From: Chitinophagaceae bacterium
Lineage (GTDB): Bacteria; Bacteroidota; Bacteroidia; Chitinophagales; UBA10324
Direction of reading: 5' to 3'
DNA: 64,000 nt
NCBI GenBank assembly: GCA_016717285.1
Contig: JADKFU010000005.1
Coordinates: forward strand, 232,501 to 296,500
Shown here piece after piece: positions 53,446 through 62,966 of this stretch (the first letter of the stretch is position 1; every line of letters begins with the position of its first letter). The translations under genes were made by a program, and so were the position numbers. The notes beneath the pieces were generated by a model. That model was not told the origin of the DNA. It saw only the letters and a list, made by a program, of their open reading frames with translations, and searched no databases.

Positions 53446-53976
53446 TTACTTTTGTTTGATCCACTTTAACCTTCTGTTGGCATCTAAAACTTTGAGTATT
53501 AAAGTGTCACCATCAAATGTAAATTGCCTTTTCACATTGGTATTCCAGGCAGATGGAATGCTATGCGATAAACGATGGTGCTCGACAATACCAGCACTGT
53601 CATTGATTGTATAGTTCGCCACGTACACATAGTTGGATGAAAATTCTTCCACTGCAGCTTTAAGTGCTGCAACAGGCATGCTGTCAATTTTTTGATGCAA
53701 TAATTTTTTATTGATTGTTTCTTCTTCTGTCAGCCAACCAAAATCTTTGTAACCGTTGGGAGTGATCTGAACAGCCATGTGTCCTTTGCCATCATAAACA
53801 ATGTATCCCGTTCCTCCGCTTGCCCATTCCTGTTCATGCCAGGCTCCCGTTGAATCCAGGTTTTCGATGATGTGCAATTTATACATGCCTGCCAGTTCGT
53901 TGAGGTTACTGTCAGGTAAATGGGTTGAGCAGGCAGACCAAAGAGTCACCATTACTGCTAAGGCAAAAAGTTTCAT
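53446..53976 (-). CDS. lipocalin-like lipoprotein
   Basis: The 176-residue protein has lipobox SACS (Cys16) and then a Lipocalin_5-like beta-barrel: LAGMYKLHIIENLDSTGAW, GTGYIVYDGKGHMAVQI and VKRQFTFDGDTLILKV. It would be envelope-anchored, facing periplasm or outside. Its stop is only 7 nt from the start of the giant kinase gene, so both are probably one transcript, and a signal link is plausible. The ligand is unknown. Confidence 0.75.
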   Translation of the reverse strand: MKLFALAVMVTLWSACSTHLPDSNLNELAGMYKLHIIENLDSTGAWHEQEWASGGTGYIVYDGKGHMAVQITPNGYKDFGWLTEEETINKKLLHQKIDSMPVAALKAAVEEFSSNYVYVANYTINDSAGIVEHHRLSHSIPSAWNTNVKRQFTFDGDTLILKVLDANRRLKWIKQK

Positions 53977-54059
53977 TTCGATCGGTTTATACGACGCATG
54001 AGAAGTGCATCACAAAGTAATAAACTGTGAGCAGATTGCGCTGTATGCTGTTTAGGAGC

Positions 54060-54076
54060 GCGGAACATCATTCCGC
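54060..54076. repeat. short hairpin, REP-like
   Basis: GCGGAA (54060-54065) pairs with TTCCGC (54071-54076) around 5 nt, in the space between the lipocalin-like and Kelch genes. It is similar in kind to the hairpins at 46353, 21087 and 57528. Confidence 0.4.
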
Positions 54077-54120
54077 ATTTCCAGGCAAAGAAATTCAGTG
54101 CTTAACTCATTATACTACCT

Positions 54121-54150
54121 ATAAAAAACGGCAGCGAGTGCTGCCGTTTT
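54121..54150 (-). terminator. terminator of the Kelch/PKD protein gene
   Basis: A perfect 11-bp stem AAAACGGCAGC (54125-54135) with GCTGCCGTTTT (54140-54150) has a 4-nt loop. On the minus strand a T run follows. It lies 23 nt after the stop at 54173. Confidence 0.9.
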
Positions 54151-54172
54151 AATTTAAACCTGCATGCTGCAA

Positions 54173-56173
54173 TTATTGCTTTATGAATTTTGCGCTCATT
54201 CTTTGATTGTCATTTGTTACTATTAATATCAAATAATTTCCGCTAGCTAAGTCTGTAACATTAATTATTTGCATTGGCTCCGTTAATTGGGTTGCCTTTG
54301 CCATTCTTCCGTACAAATCGTAGATCAGGCAGGTTAAAGGTAACTGCATACTGTTAACGGAAATATTCAATTCATTGGTAACCGGATTCGGATAAACTTC
54401 AAAACTGTTGCCCGACATCGTGGTAGCCATTTTATTCAGACTTGTTGTGAAACTCACGCTACTCGAAAAATCAGAGCTGATAGTTGGGTTGTTGCTGCAA
54501 ATGGTTTTCACCTTCCAATTGTAGGTTGTGTTTGCAGAAAGACCGGTAAACTGAATGAAATTATTTGTAACAGTTGTGGTGATCCACGGATTGTTTCCGG
54601 TAAGCTTGTAACTCACTTTATATTTCAGAGCACCACTTACCGCATTCCAGTTAAACGTAGCAGCGGTTGTCGTAATATTTGTTGTCGTTAATCCATCAGG
54701 CATAAGACAAGGTGCAGGATTGACAGTTATAAATGCAGTTTTAGTAATTGTACTGGAACCTACTGCATTAATTGAAGTTAAGGTAACATCATACGTTCCC
54801 GCTGTATTATACTGAACAGAAGGATTTTGAATAATTGATGTTGACGGTGTTCCTCCATTGAAGGTCCATGACCATGCTGTTGGAATGTTGGTGCTCAGGT
54901 CGGTGAAGTTTACTGTTCCGCCTGCAAATATGTTGGTTGCGCTTGCACTGAAATCCGCCACCGGGCTCAATGTGCCAAGTAAATCAATCCTTTTTGTGGA
55001 GACAGGAATAGGATAGCCGTAAGCAATGTAACCACCGGCGAAATAACCTTTGTTGCCACAGGTTAATGCTTTAATACTATTTCTTCCCAATGATAAATAA
55101 TCAAACGTCCAGGTTGCAGTTGCAGGATCATAAATCTGTATCAGATTTGAATAGGTAGCTGTTGCCGTAATGTAACCACCTGCAAAATATATTTTGTCGT
55201 TGATCACGCTCATCGAATATCCTGATAAGGCAGTAGGCATGTAGATCGTGCTCCATGAGTTGGCGACAGTATTGTAGATATCAACTTCATTTTCCGCAGG
55301 ATCATAAGCGCCACCCGCAAAGTAAGCATTGGTTCCAATCACAACTGATTTCATGCTGTAGCGCGCTGTGGGCAGATTGGAAGTTGTCCAGCTATCTGCA
55401 GAAGCATCGTATATGTCAACATTTTTAACTGCGCCGCCCAAATTACCACCTGTTCCTCCGGCAAAAATTATTTTGCTGGCAATAACGGCTACTGCTATGT
55501 TTTCTCTTTTTAATGAAAGTGTAGTTTTTGTCCACAGGCCCGTTGAAACATCATAAATGTCAACAGTATTTGAACTGATGGTGTTGTAACTCATGTCCCA
55601 AAACCAACCGCCTGCAAAAACAATTTTATTTCCGCTTGCGCCAACAGCAATATTCGAACGTGCCTTCGAAAGTTTTCCTGATGTTCTTACACCAGTGTTA
55701 ACATCAAATATGTCGGCTGTGCTGTACATGTAAACTGGTCCGGAAATATCTGACCGGCCTGTTCCACCGGCAAAAACAATTTTATCACCTGCTGCTCCGG
55801 CACCACCCACTTCACGGTTTTTTGTCAAAAACAAAGTAGACCATGTATTGGTGGTTGCATTGTATACATCCACATTTTTGGAGTATTGAGGATCAGCAAA
55901 GTTTCCATATTTACCGCCCCCTAAATAAACTTTTTCTCCAAAACTTACTACCCTAACCTGTGGCCTTGAAATAGATAAAAGTCCGCTTGTATGAATATTT
56001 GTGGTTGCATCAAATATATCCCAGTTTCCGCCATTCGTAAAAACTGCCTTGTTTAATGTAGCAGCGCTATATGGATAGACTCCTGCTGTGCTTAGCGAAT
56101 CAATCGACCATTGCGCGCTTGCTGAAATAGCCATCATCATGATAATGACTACTCCTGAAATTTTGCTTTTCAT
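54173..56173 (-). CDS. Kelch-repeat/PKD/FN3 T9SS secreted protein
   Basis: The 666-residue protein has a signal peptide (ISASAQ) and about seven Kelch-type repeats (GNKIVFAGGWFWDMSYNTIS, ASKIIFAGGTGGNLGGAVK) in the first 400 residues. A PKD domain follows (FAGGTVNFTDLSTNIPTAWS), a fibronectin III domain (TAATFNWNAVSGALKYKVSY) and a T9SS type A domain (EVYPNPVTNELNISVN, ending KFIKQ). It is surface-exposed and probably binding rather than enzymatic. It is monocistronic, with its own terminator. Confidence 0.9.
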   Translation of the reverse strand: MKSKISGVVIIMMMAISASAQWSIDSLSTAGVYPYSAATLNKAVFTNGGNWDIFDATTNIHTSGLLSISRPQVRVVSFGEKVYLGGGKYGNFADPQYSKNVDVYNATTNTWSTLFLTKNREVGGAGAAGDKIVFAGGTGRSDISGPVYMYSTADIFDVNTGVRTSGKLSKARSNIAVGASGNKIVFAGGWFWDMSYNTISSNTVDIYDVSTGLWTKTTLSLKRENIAVAVIASKIIFAGGTGGNLGGAVKNVDIYDASADSWTTSNLPTARYSMKSVVIGTNAYFAGGAYDPAENEVDIYNTVANSWSTIYMPTALSGYSMSVINDKIYFAGGYITATATYSNLIQIYDPATATWTFDYLSLGRNSIKALTCGNKGYFAGGYIAYGYPIPVSTKRIDLLGTLSPVADFSASATNIFAGGTVNFTDLSTNIPTAWSWTFNGGTPSTSIIQNPSVQYNTAGTYDVTLTSINAVGSSTITKTAFITVNPAPCLMPDGLTTTNITTTAATFNWNAVSGALKYKVSYKLTGNNPWITTTVTNNFIQFTGLSANTTYNWKVKTICSNNPTISSDFSSSVSFTTSLNKMATTMSGNSFEVYPNPVTNELNISVNSMQLPLTCLIYDLYGRMAKATQLTEPMQIINVTDLASGNYLILIVTNDNQRMSAKFIKQ

Positions 56174-56459
56174 TGTAGTAGATTTTAGTTTGTTTTAATT
56201 TTATAGGATATCAAAATTAAACTGTGCAGCGCAGGAGGAATATGACTGATGTCATTCTCAATTTGAGGCACCATCATTTACATTAACAGCAATTTCAATT
56301 GCTTCTTATAGCAATGCATGAGTTTATTTCTGACTATACAACTTGCTGAATAAATGAGGTAAATAGGTTAGTGTTTTTTTGCGTGCTGGTTTTATAGCGT
56401 CTGGCTGATAGCTTTAAGGAAGGTTGTCATCGAAATATGCCCGACAATAAAAAATTGCA

Positions 56460-57413
56460 TTATTTTTTTAACGCGGTTTCAATCACCTTGCCTTCACTAT
56501 AAATATTATTAACAGAGAGTAAATAGCTGATAGTAGCATTAAGATCACGCAAGGTGAACGTGTCGGCTATTATTTGATTGGTATTAAAATCAGGTCCTGT
56601 TGCAAGCAAGGATATATGTCTGCATCCTTCGCATGAGTCGCCATGACTTATAAACCCGTTCAACCAACCATCCTTATGTCGGCCATGATCATTGGTGATA
56701 ATCAGATCTGTCTCCTCTTTATAAAAAGAATCCTGCTGGAGAAACGCATCAATGTTTTTTACATATTGATCTGTTTGATGAATGCCATTGATATATCCAT
56801 TCCAGTTGTTCAAATGAGCGCTTGCATCCGGTTCTTTAAACTGTATCAATACCAGGTGCGGGTGATATTGCTGAAGAATTTCCAGCGCATGAATAAGAGT
56901 TGTCGTGTCATCCCGATATCCTGTTCCGGGGCCTGCAATACCACAGTCTGTTGAAGGGTTGTACTGCTGATGAAAGGAAGAATCGTTACAGTCAGCAAGC
57001 GCTGCCAGTTTATCTTTTGATGTAATAATCCATGCATCTGTTGCTGCTGTATTGTATTGCTTCCTCCAGTATTGAAAGAAGGACGGAAATGCAGGAAGTT
57101 GTAATCCGGTGTTATCAATCGATTCATTTACACCGGTCACAATCTGATCGTGACCGGGAAGTGTGTAGGTGATACCATCATTATAAAATCCTGTGAAAAG
57201 CACACCTCTTGATTGCAGCGTGCCGGATTGATAAGGAATATATTGTCTGGATGAATCTCCCCACGTTTCAGAATAGCGTGGGCCGTCGATTATCACGATG
57301 ATAATTTTCCTTTCCGGAGATTGCGGGTCAGAAACGTCATAGGTACAACCGCTCACTGAAATCACCAGTGAAATGATTAATAGAATAAAAAAATAGTCCT
57401 GATTTGTGTTCAT
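56460..57413 (-). CDS. alkaline-phosphatase-superfamily lipoprotein (phosphodiesterase/sulfatase type)
   Basis: The 317-residue protein begins at ATG 57413 (MNTNQDYFFILLII) with lipobox SGC. Metal Asp in IIIVIIDGPRYSETWGD, nucleophile Thr in TYTLPGHDQIVTG, a second metal pair near PDASAHL and TNDHGRH, and His further on in ISHGDS show a type I phosphodiesterase/nucleotide pyrophosphatase or similar. The substrate cannot be told. The upstream frame continues 17 codons, but the lipobox fits the later start. The 285-nt gap 56174-56459 has no gene. Confidence 0.8.
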   Translation of the reverse strand: MNTNQDYFFILLIISLVISVSGCTYDVSDPQSPERKIIIVIIDGPRYSETWGDSSRQYIPYQSGTLQSRGVLFTGFYNDGITYTLPGHDQIVTGVNESIDNTGLQLPAFPSFFQYWRKQYNTAATDAWIITSKDKLAALADCNDSSFHQQYNPSTDCGIAGPGTGYRDDTTTLIHALEILQQYHPHLVLIQFKEPDASAHLNNWNGYINGIHQTDQYVKNIDAFLQQDSFYKEETDLIITNDHGRHKDGWLNGFISHGDSCEGCRHISLLATGPDFNTNQIIADTFTLRDLNATISYLLSVNNIYSEGKVIETALKK

Positions 57414-57527
57414 CCTGCAGTTTTCGAACCTAAAACTGTGGAATATTCTTGTGGAGTAGTACAATTTTGGGATAAAGTTATTCCTGTCTCTTATAACAAG
57501 GTTACAAATTCCCGATCTGTGCCATAG

Positions 57528-57554
57528 CGATCTCCGGTGTTCGCGTGGAGATCG
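57528..57554. repeat. inverted repeat, REP-like
   Basis: CGATCTCC (57528-57535) pairs perfectly with GGAGATCG (57547-57554) around 11 nt. It lies between the phosphodiesterase-like gene and the methyltransferase gene in an otherwise empty space. Confidence 0.5.
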
Positions 57555-57683
57555 TTATGAACAGCGATTTAAGACAAGCTTACTTTTGAAGCAGAATTCT
57601 CAGTGGCAGGAAAATCATTTATTCAACCAAGCCCATCTTATTCAGATAGTATCTGAAGAATTAATTGACCCGATATTCACCAC

Positions 57684-58709
57684 TTACTTTTTTTGAAAAA
57701 CCAATCTAGCATGATCCATGATTTCGCGTTCAAAGCAAACGCGGTTAGGGCGGATTCTTAATACATCTAATTGGTAACGGAATTCCTTGTCCTTAATATA
57801 TTTTGGGATCAACGACAGGTACCACATGTATTTTCCCCACTGAAACTTGTAGAATAGTTTGGTCCATTCGCGGTTCGTTTTAACATAATCAAGACGGCCG
57901 CTGTTATAAAAAACCTTATCCATATAGGGTTGAGCGCAACGTATGATGTGCTCATGCCCGTAAGCAAGCCACGAATCGGGATTATGTTTGGTAAGTAATG
58001 CAAGAATGTATGCATTGGAATCTTTCGGGGCATTGATATCGAATTGATCATATGGCAACATGTTTTTGCTGAACACCATTGCCTGCATGTAAAACCGTCC
58101 ACCTGGTTTTAAGAGGTTTGCTACGTTGTGGAAGTAATCATCATACACCTTGTCCTGATTTCCATCAAGGTAATCCTTTACAGAAGCCACATGTTCGAAA
58201 CTTCCGAAGGCGGTAACGGCATCAAATAGTCCGAAATCTTCAGGCTTCACAGCGCGAGCATCCTTCAGATAAACTTCCAAACCATTTTTACGGCAGGAAG
58301 CATCCTGTCCTTCAGAAAGATTAACGCCAATGGCTTTACAACCAATATTTTTTTTCAGCCACATCAGCCAGCCACCCCAACCGCAGCCAAGGTCAAGCAC
58401 CTTGCTGTCCTTAGTGATCCGAAGCTGCTCTGTTACCATCCTGTATTTTTTCTCCTGTGCCTGGTCAAGGGTTAATGAATAATCTCCATCATAAAAAGCA
58501 TTGCTGAAATGGGCATTTTCACCGAGGCTGTAACGGATAAATTTGTCGAGGTTAGTGTACGTAAAATTCATTTCCTTCGACTTGTCCCATTGCTGTCCTT
58601 CAGTAGCACTCTTACTGTTGCCACGCCATTTTCCATCTGCTGGTTTAACAGTGGTTGCCTGGTTTGCTCCGGCTACAGGATTTGCGATTTCTTCTGATAT
58701 TCTACTCAT
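57684..58709 (-). CDS. CFA-synthase-like SAM-dependent methyltransferase
   Basis: The 341-residue enzyme has the CFA-type start HFSNAFYDGDYSLTL and the SAM-binding motif LDLGCGWGG at 105-113. The cyclopropane synthase motif SFEHVASVKDYL and the C-terminal FYNSGRLDYV part follow. It would transfer a methylene or methyl group to unsaturated lipids or to a small acceptor. The length is near that of CFA synthases (380). It has no signal peptide, so cytoplasmic or membrane-peripheral. Bacteroidota have several such paralogues. Confidence 0.8.
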   Translation of the reverse strand: MSRISEEIANPVAGANQATTVKPADGKWRGNSKSATEGQQWDKSKEMNFTYTNLDKFIRYSLGENAHFSNAFYDGDYSLTLDQAQEKKYRMVTEQLRITKDSKVLDLGCGWGGWLMWLKKNIGCKAIGVNLSEGQDASCRKNGLEVYLKDARAVKPEDFGLFDAVTAFGSFEHVASVKDYLDGNQDKVYDDYFHNVANLLKPGGRFYMQAMVFSKNMLPYDQFDINAPKDSNAYILALLTKHNPDSWLAYGHEHIIRCAQPYMDKVFYNSGRLDYVKTNREWTKLFYKFQWGKYMWYLSLIPKYIKDKEFRYQLDVLRIRPNRVCFEREIMDHARLVFQKK

Positions 58710-58833
58710 CTTTATTTATAGTTTTGTTTTTCAAGCGGTAAGATACACACAGTTTGTCAAAATTATATTTTCAATTAGTTGATCATATCAGCTAAACGAA
58801 CCGGAATTATTAATTCCTAATTCTCCATTCCCC

Positions 58834-60384
58834 TCACCCCATCAAAATCTCTTCTCCCTGCTTATCATAAAAATGATATTCCATAATGCTGATACTGTCG
58901 CTGGAATCGAGGTTGATCCATTGACGGTATTTGAAAAACCATTTCATTCGGATCGAAGGTAAACCTTGTCTGATAAATGCTTCGAGATAAGGATGTACAA
59001 GCAGAGTGATTTTTTTCTGATTGTTTTTCGTAATCAGGTGATCAATGTTTTTTTGAATATCATCCATCACTAAAATAGAAGGGCCAATTTTTCCGGTACC
59101 GCCACAGGCCGGACAGTTTTCATCTGTTACAATCGTAACCTGAGGTTTTACTCTTTGACGTGTGATTTGGAGAATGCCAAAACGACTTAACGGAAGTATA
59201 GTATGACGGGCTTTGTCAAGCTTCATCATGTCCGTCATCTTTTTATTCAGCAACCGTTTATTCTCCGGACTTCTTACATCAATAAAATCGATCACAATTA
59301 TTCCTCCTATATCGCGCAAGCGGAGCTGCCGTGCTATTTCTTCTGCGGCTTCCATATTCACCGTCATGGCATTGGCTTCCTGCGTGTCGTCGCCCGACAT
59401 TTTGTGGCCGCTGTTTACATCAATCACATGCAACGCTTCTGTATGCTCAATGATGAGGTAAGCGCCGCTGTTCAGGTTAACCGTTTTCCCGAAGGCAACC
59501 TTGATCTGTTTGGTGATATCATACTGATCATAAATGGGAGTGCGTCCGGTATATAGTTGAACAATATTTTCTTTTTCAGGAGCAATACGGCCAATGTAAT
59601 TTCTTATTTCCTGGAACATCTCTTTCGAATTCACCATGATCCGGTTGAAAGAGGGATTCAGCATATCTCGCAGCAGTGTGGAGGTTTTATTCATCTCACT
59701 CATCACTTTCTTGGGAGCCTCCACTGCCTTGAGTTCAGCGGTCAGTTGTTTCCACTTTTCAGTAAGATGGGTAATGTCTTCATGAAGTTCCTGCACCGAT
59801 TTGCCTTCCGCAAGTGTGCGCACGATGACACCGAAATTTTTCGGCCTGATGCTTTCCATCAAACGGCTCAACCTTTTTCTTTCTTCCGGCGAATTGATTT
59901 TTTTAGAAATGCTGATGGAATTGATAAAAGGAATAAGCACGATAAAACGGCCCGGCAATGAAATGTCACACGACAACCGGTGCCCTTTGGTGGAGATGGG
60001 TTCTTTGGTAATCTGAACCAATAGCGGAACACGTTTGGAAATGGTATTGGCAATCTTTCCGGTCTTTTGTGTTTCCGGTTCCAGCTTGAAATCATTCAGG
60101 TCGGGTGGCATCACTCCATCAAAAGCGAACTTGGTAAATTTCTGCGCAGACCTTATTTGGGGTCCGAGGTCGGAATAATGAAGAAACCCATTCTTGGGCT
60201 GACCGATATCCACAAAGGCAGCATTCAGACCCGGCAGTATTTTTCCCACCTTGGCCAGAATAATGTCACCAATCGCAATGTTCTGGTTTAGTTTCTCCTG
60301 GTGAAGTTCCACCAGCACTTTATCTTCCAGCAACGCAATCTCTACTCCGTTTGTACCGGAGTCAATAATTAATTCCCTGTTCAC
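58834..60384 (-). CDS. rng: ribonuclease G/E
   Basis: The 516-residue endoribonuclease of the RNase E/G family has the opening part RELIIDSGTNGVEIALLED, an S1-like domain (GKILPGLNAAFVDIG) and catalytic Asp residues in HVIDVNSGHKMSG and IIVIDFIDVRSPE. The zinc-link motif is CPACGGTG. The length fits RNase G, without the long RNase E tail. It processes rRNA and decays mRNA. A gene for a ribosomal-type basic peptide, a TPR protein and an HU/IHF protein lie upstream. Confidence 0.95.
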   Translation of the reverse strand: MNRELIIDSGTNGVEIALLEDKVLVELHQEKLNQNIAIGDIILAKVGKILPGLNAAFVDIGQPKNGFLHYSDLGPQIRSAQKFTKFAFDGVMPPDLNDFKLEPETQKTGKIANTISKRVPLLVQITKEPISTKGHRLSCDISLPGRFIVLIPFINSISISKKINSPEERKRLSRLMESIRPKNFGVIVRTLAEGKSVQELHEDITHLTEKWKQLTAELKAVEAPKKVMSEMNKTSTLLRDMLNPSFNRIMVNSKEMFQEIRNYIGRIAPEKENIVQLYTGRTPIYDQYDITKQIKVAFGKTVNLNSGAYLIIEHTEALHVIDVNSGHKMSGDDTQEANAMTVNMEAAEEIARQLRLRDIGGIIVIDFIDVRSPENKRLLNKKMTDMMKLDKARHTILPLSRFGILQITRQRVKPQVTIVTDENCPACGGTGKIGPSILVMDDIQKNIDHLITKNNQKKITLLVHPYLEAFIRQGLPSIRMKWFFKYRQWINLDSSDSISIMEYHFYDKQGEEILMG

Positions 60385-60837
60385 GACACCACAATTTACA
60401 AGTGATTCCCTTGCGGGAAATGTGCCATGCAGGATCTCAAAAAGAAATCAGCATATCCTGTCAGTGCGTGATAGCCGGTCGACAGGAAAATGGTTGGATG
60501 TGGACTACATCGCTCAATCAAAAAGGACTGCATACAGGACATGCCCGATATGTCAACCTTTTCACAGACATTCAATGTTGTCTGAGCTTCGCAGTGCACC
60601 TAAAGCGGATGGAAAATTCCGGAAACGACTCATCTGCACCTGACATTTACTTCACCAAATGAAGTATCTAAAGGATGTGATAACAGAATAAAAGTGTCGT
60701 GTGCCGGGAAAATCTTATCGGAAGAGCTGCCAGGAGATGCATTTAAAAAAATCCGGAGATTTCAGCAGTTGGGTATCTGGTTGAAATCCCGGCAAGTGGC
60801 AATTACTCTTCCTGCAAAAAAACTGCAGCGAAGAAAT
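60385..60837. other. intergenic region without a recognised gene
   Basis: About 450 nt between the rng start and the small basic gene at 60838. Some open frames exist on the plus strand, but their residue mix (Cys/His/Ser-rich, no fold) is like random translation. No tRNA, terminator or clear repeat is seen; the rng promoter must lie here. Confidence 0.6.
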
Positions 60838-60933
60838 TTAGCGTGACTTCTTCTTATGACGGTTTTTACGCAAACGTTTTTTCCGCTTGTGGGTAGCCAT
60901 TTTATGTCTTTTTCTCTTCTTACCTGATGGCAT
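60838..60933 (-). CDS. AURKAIP1/COX24-type basic ribosomal-associated peptide
   Basis: The 31-residue peptide begins MPSGKKRKRHKMATHKRKKR and ends HKKKSR. It is almost wholly Lys, Arg and His, and matches the short Bacteroidota proteins with the AURKAIP1/COX24 (mS38-like) core KRKKRLRKNRHK, a small-subunit ribosomal peptide. It lies 6 nt from the stop of the TPR gene (60940) on the same strand. Confidence 0.9.
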   Translation of the reverse strand: MPSGKKRKRHKMATHKRKKRLRKNRHKKKSR

Positions 60934-60939
60934 TGTTTA

Positions 60940-61791
60940 TTAATTTTTGATTTGGTTAATATATGAATCGATCTGGGCGCGAAAGTCGTCATCTTTTACG
61001 AGCGATTTGCACTTTTCCAGTGTTTTTACAGCATCTTCTTTTCTTCCGAGGGCGCGATAGGCTTCCGCTAAATGAAAGTAGGCCTCTGCATTGTCCGGGT
61101 CTATCTCTATCAGGTGCTCTAATCGTGTAACAGCCTTGTCATACTGGCCCGAAACAACGGCCAATCTACCCAGAATAAGGTTCATATCCTTGTTGTCGGG
61201 ATCTTTCTTCTCTACGCCTTTCAATAGAGTAACGCCCTGCATGATTTGTCCTTGTCCGTCAACATAGCATATTGCTTCCCGAACAGGATATTCCATATTC
61301 GAAGAATCCAGTTTACGCAGTTGCTCATAACACTTGATGGCTTCCTGCACGGCATACATTTTTACGATTGAATCAGCAGCCGTTGGAAAACCCATGAAAA
61401 AACGGTCGGCGGCTTCTTCCCAGGTTTTTATGTCATTGTTAATTGCAGCAGCTTCTGCATAATATTTGGCTGCTACAATTATATTTCCTGTTTTGGTCCA
61501 GTCTTCACCAAGATTTTGAAGCATGGAGGCTTTTGCTACTTCGCCACGTGTTTTTTCAAGATTCAACTCCACCATGGCAATTGAGTCACGTTGCTTATCA
61601 GAAAGGGTTAAACGGGCTTTATCAAGAATAGCGTTGAAATCAATAGATACTGCTCCTTCTCCCGCCATCGCTTGCATAGCGCCCGGCATAACAGGTTCAG
61701 GCTTCTTTGGTGATTTTGTAACCCCGAAGACATAGAGTACTGCCACAAGCGCAACACCAACCACCAGCAAAATGACTTGTTGAATTCTCAA
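60940..61791 (-). CDS. TPR protein, membrane-anchored
   Basis: The 283-residue protein has an N-terminal membrane helix (VILLVVGVALVAVLYVFG) and three or more tetratricopeptide repeats toward the C-terminus (MNLILGRLAVVSGQYDKAV, AEAYFHLAEAYRALGRKEDA). The Ala/Gln/Met-rich linker is short. It may be a scaffold at the inner membrane. It starts 6 nt after the HU/IHF gene and is followed closely by the basic peptide gene, which makes a compact operon. Confidence 0.85.
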   Translation of the reverse strand: MRIQQVILLVVGVALVAVLYVFGVTKSPKKPEPVMPGAMQAMAGEGAVSIDFNAILDKARLTLSDKQRDSIAMVELNLEKTRGEVAKASMLQNLGEDWTKTGNIIVAAKYYAEAAAINNDIKTWEEAADRFFMGFPTAADSIVKMYAVQEAIKCYEQLRKLDSSNMEYPVREAICYVDGQGQIMQGVTLLKGVEKKDPDNKDMNLILGRLAVVSGQYDKAVTRLEHLIEIDPDNAEAYFHLAEAYRALGRKEDAVKTLEKCKSLVKDDDFRAQIDSYINQIKN

Positions 61792-61797
61792 AGCAGA

Positions 61798-62091
61798 TTA
61801 TTTTTTGGCCGTATTGGCTCCTTTTACCTTGTCCATAAATGTTTTGGCCGGTTTAAAGGCAGGAATAAAATGCTCCGGAATGATGATGGCTTCGTTTTTC
61901 TTGATATTACGGCCGATCTTCTGACGACGTTTTTTCACAATAAAACTTCCGAATCCTCTTACATAAATGTTTTCGCCTTGCTTCAGCGATTCTTTAATTT
62001 CCTTGAAAAATGACTCCAGCGTTACCAATACATCAACTTTGGCAATGCCGGTTTTATCTGAAATTTTTGTAATCAAATCGGCTTTTCTCAT
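61798..62091 (-). CDS. HU/IHF-family DNA-binding protein
   Basis: The 97-residue protein begins MRKADLITKISDKTGIAKVD and has GENIYVRGFGSFIVKKRRQK and the R-N-I/P loop region (GRNIKKNEAIIIPEHFIPAF). This is the IHF-beta-like branch of the HU superfamily, different from the HU at 15775 in tail and beta-arm. It is the first gene of the compact operon with the TPR and basic peptide genes. Confidence 0.95.
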   Translation of the reverse strand: MRKADLITKISDKTGIAKVDVLVTLESFFKEIKESLKQGENIYVRGFGSFIVKKRRQKIGRNIKKNEAIIIPEHFIPAFKPAKTFMDKVKGANTAKK

Positions 62092-62546
62092 GGAGTAATT
62101 TGATTTATAACTGACTAACTATTAATCGTTTTGGTAAAATGTTAAGGGCGCAAATTTCGGAAAAAAATCCGAAAGGGGAAGTTTAAGTTGAATTTTAAGT
62201 GTGAGAGGGTGATTTTTTTGGGATTTGATGTGGTTTAGGCACAGTCTCGTCAACTTAATGATGATTCATAAAAGTATATCGGATATCGATTAACGATTTT
62301 TGATGCTAGAAAGGTAACTGACCTTGATAGTTAGTCATTACGGATAGTCGGGCTTTCAAATGACCTGCGAACCAAACCTTGAAAAGGTTTTTGATTTTGT
62401 TACGATGACCCTCTTATAGAACTTCAATGACTTTGATGACCGATGGAAAATCTTGCTGCTCCTTCTGGTAGGTTGAAATCAAAAATTTCCCCTCCCTTCT
62501 GTCCAATCCGAACCTTTACATTCGTCTAACCAATAAATCCAACGTC
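62092..62546. other. intergenic region, divergent promoters
   Basis: About 455 nt without gene between the divergent IHF-like and SRPBCC genes. A small hairpin (AAACCTT at 62374-62380 with AAGGTTT at 62384-62390), followed by T, is the only structure seen; otherwise AT-rich leader sequence. Confidence 0.5.
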
Positions 62547-62966
62547 ATGTCAAAAACCATCACCCAAAAAGTCGTTTTCAAAAACACCACAACTAAGTAC
62601 CTTTATGAACTTTATATGGATGCAAAAAAACATACTGCATCGACCGGTTATCCTACACAGATTTCAGATAAGGAAGGAGCCAAATTTTCGGCAAGCGGCG
62701 ATTACATTACCGGGAAAAACCTGGTACTCATAAAAGATAAAATGATCGTACAGACCTGGCGTGCCTCAGAGTGGGAATCAAAGGAAATGGATTCAATTTT
62801 CATGCTCACCTTCGAACAAAGTGGTAAAGATGCGATTCTGAATATGGTGCATGCCAATCTTCCTGATAAGCATGCCGACAGTATTAAAAAAGGATGGACT
62901 ACTTATTATTGGAATCCATGGAAAGCGTTCCTTTCAGGAAAGCAGGTAAATCGGCAAGCCATGTAG
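62547..62966 (+). CDS. SRPBCC/AHSA1-like protein
   Basis: The 139-residue protein begins MSKTITQKVVFKNTTTKYLY. It has the START-like SRPBCC pattern: a first strand, then LYELYMDAKKHTASTG, the helix-grip SGDYITGKNLVLIKDKMIVQ, the WRASEWE phrase, and the C-terminal helix GWTTYYWNPWKAF. AHSA1-type proteins are found in stress or signalling contexts. The ligand is unknown. Confidence 0.8.
   Translation: MSKTITQKVVFKNTTTKYLYELYMDAKKHTASTGYPTQISDKEGAKFSASGDYITGKNLVLIKDKMIVQTWRASEWESKEMDSIFMLTFEQSGKDAILNMVHANLPDKHADSIKKGWTTYYWNPWKAFLSGKQVNRQAM

Noticed and set aside
60402..60662. Plus-strand frames in the gap upstream of rng
   Set aside because: Cys/His-rich residue mix with no pattern; two overlapping frames of similar poor quality.
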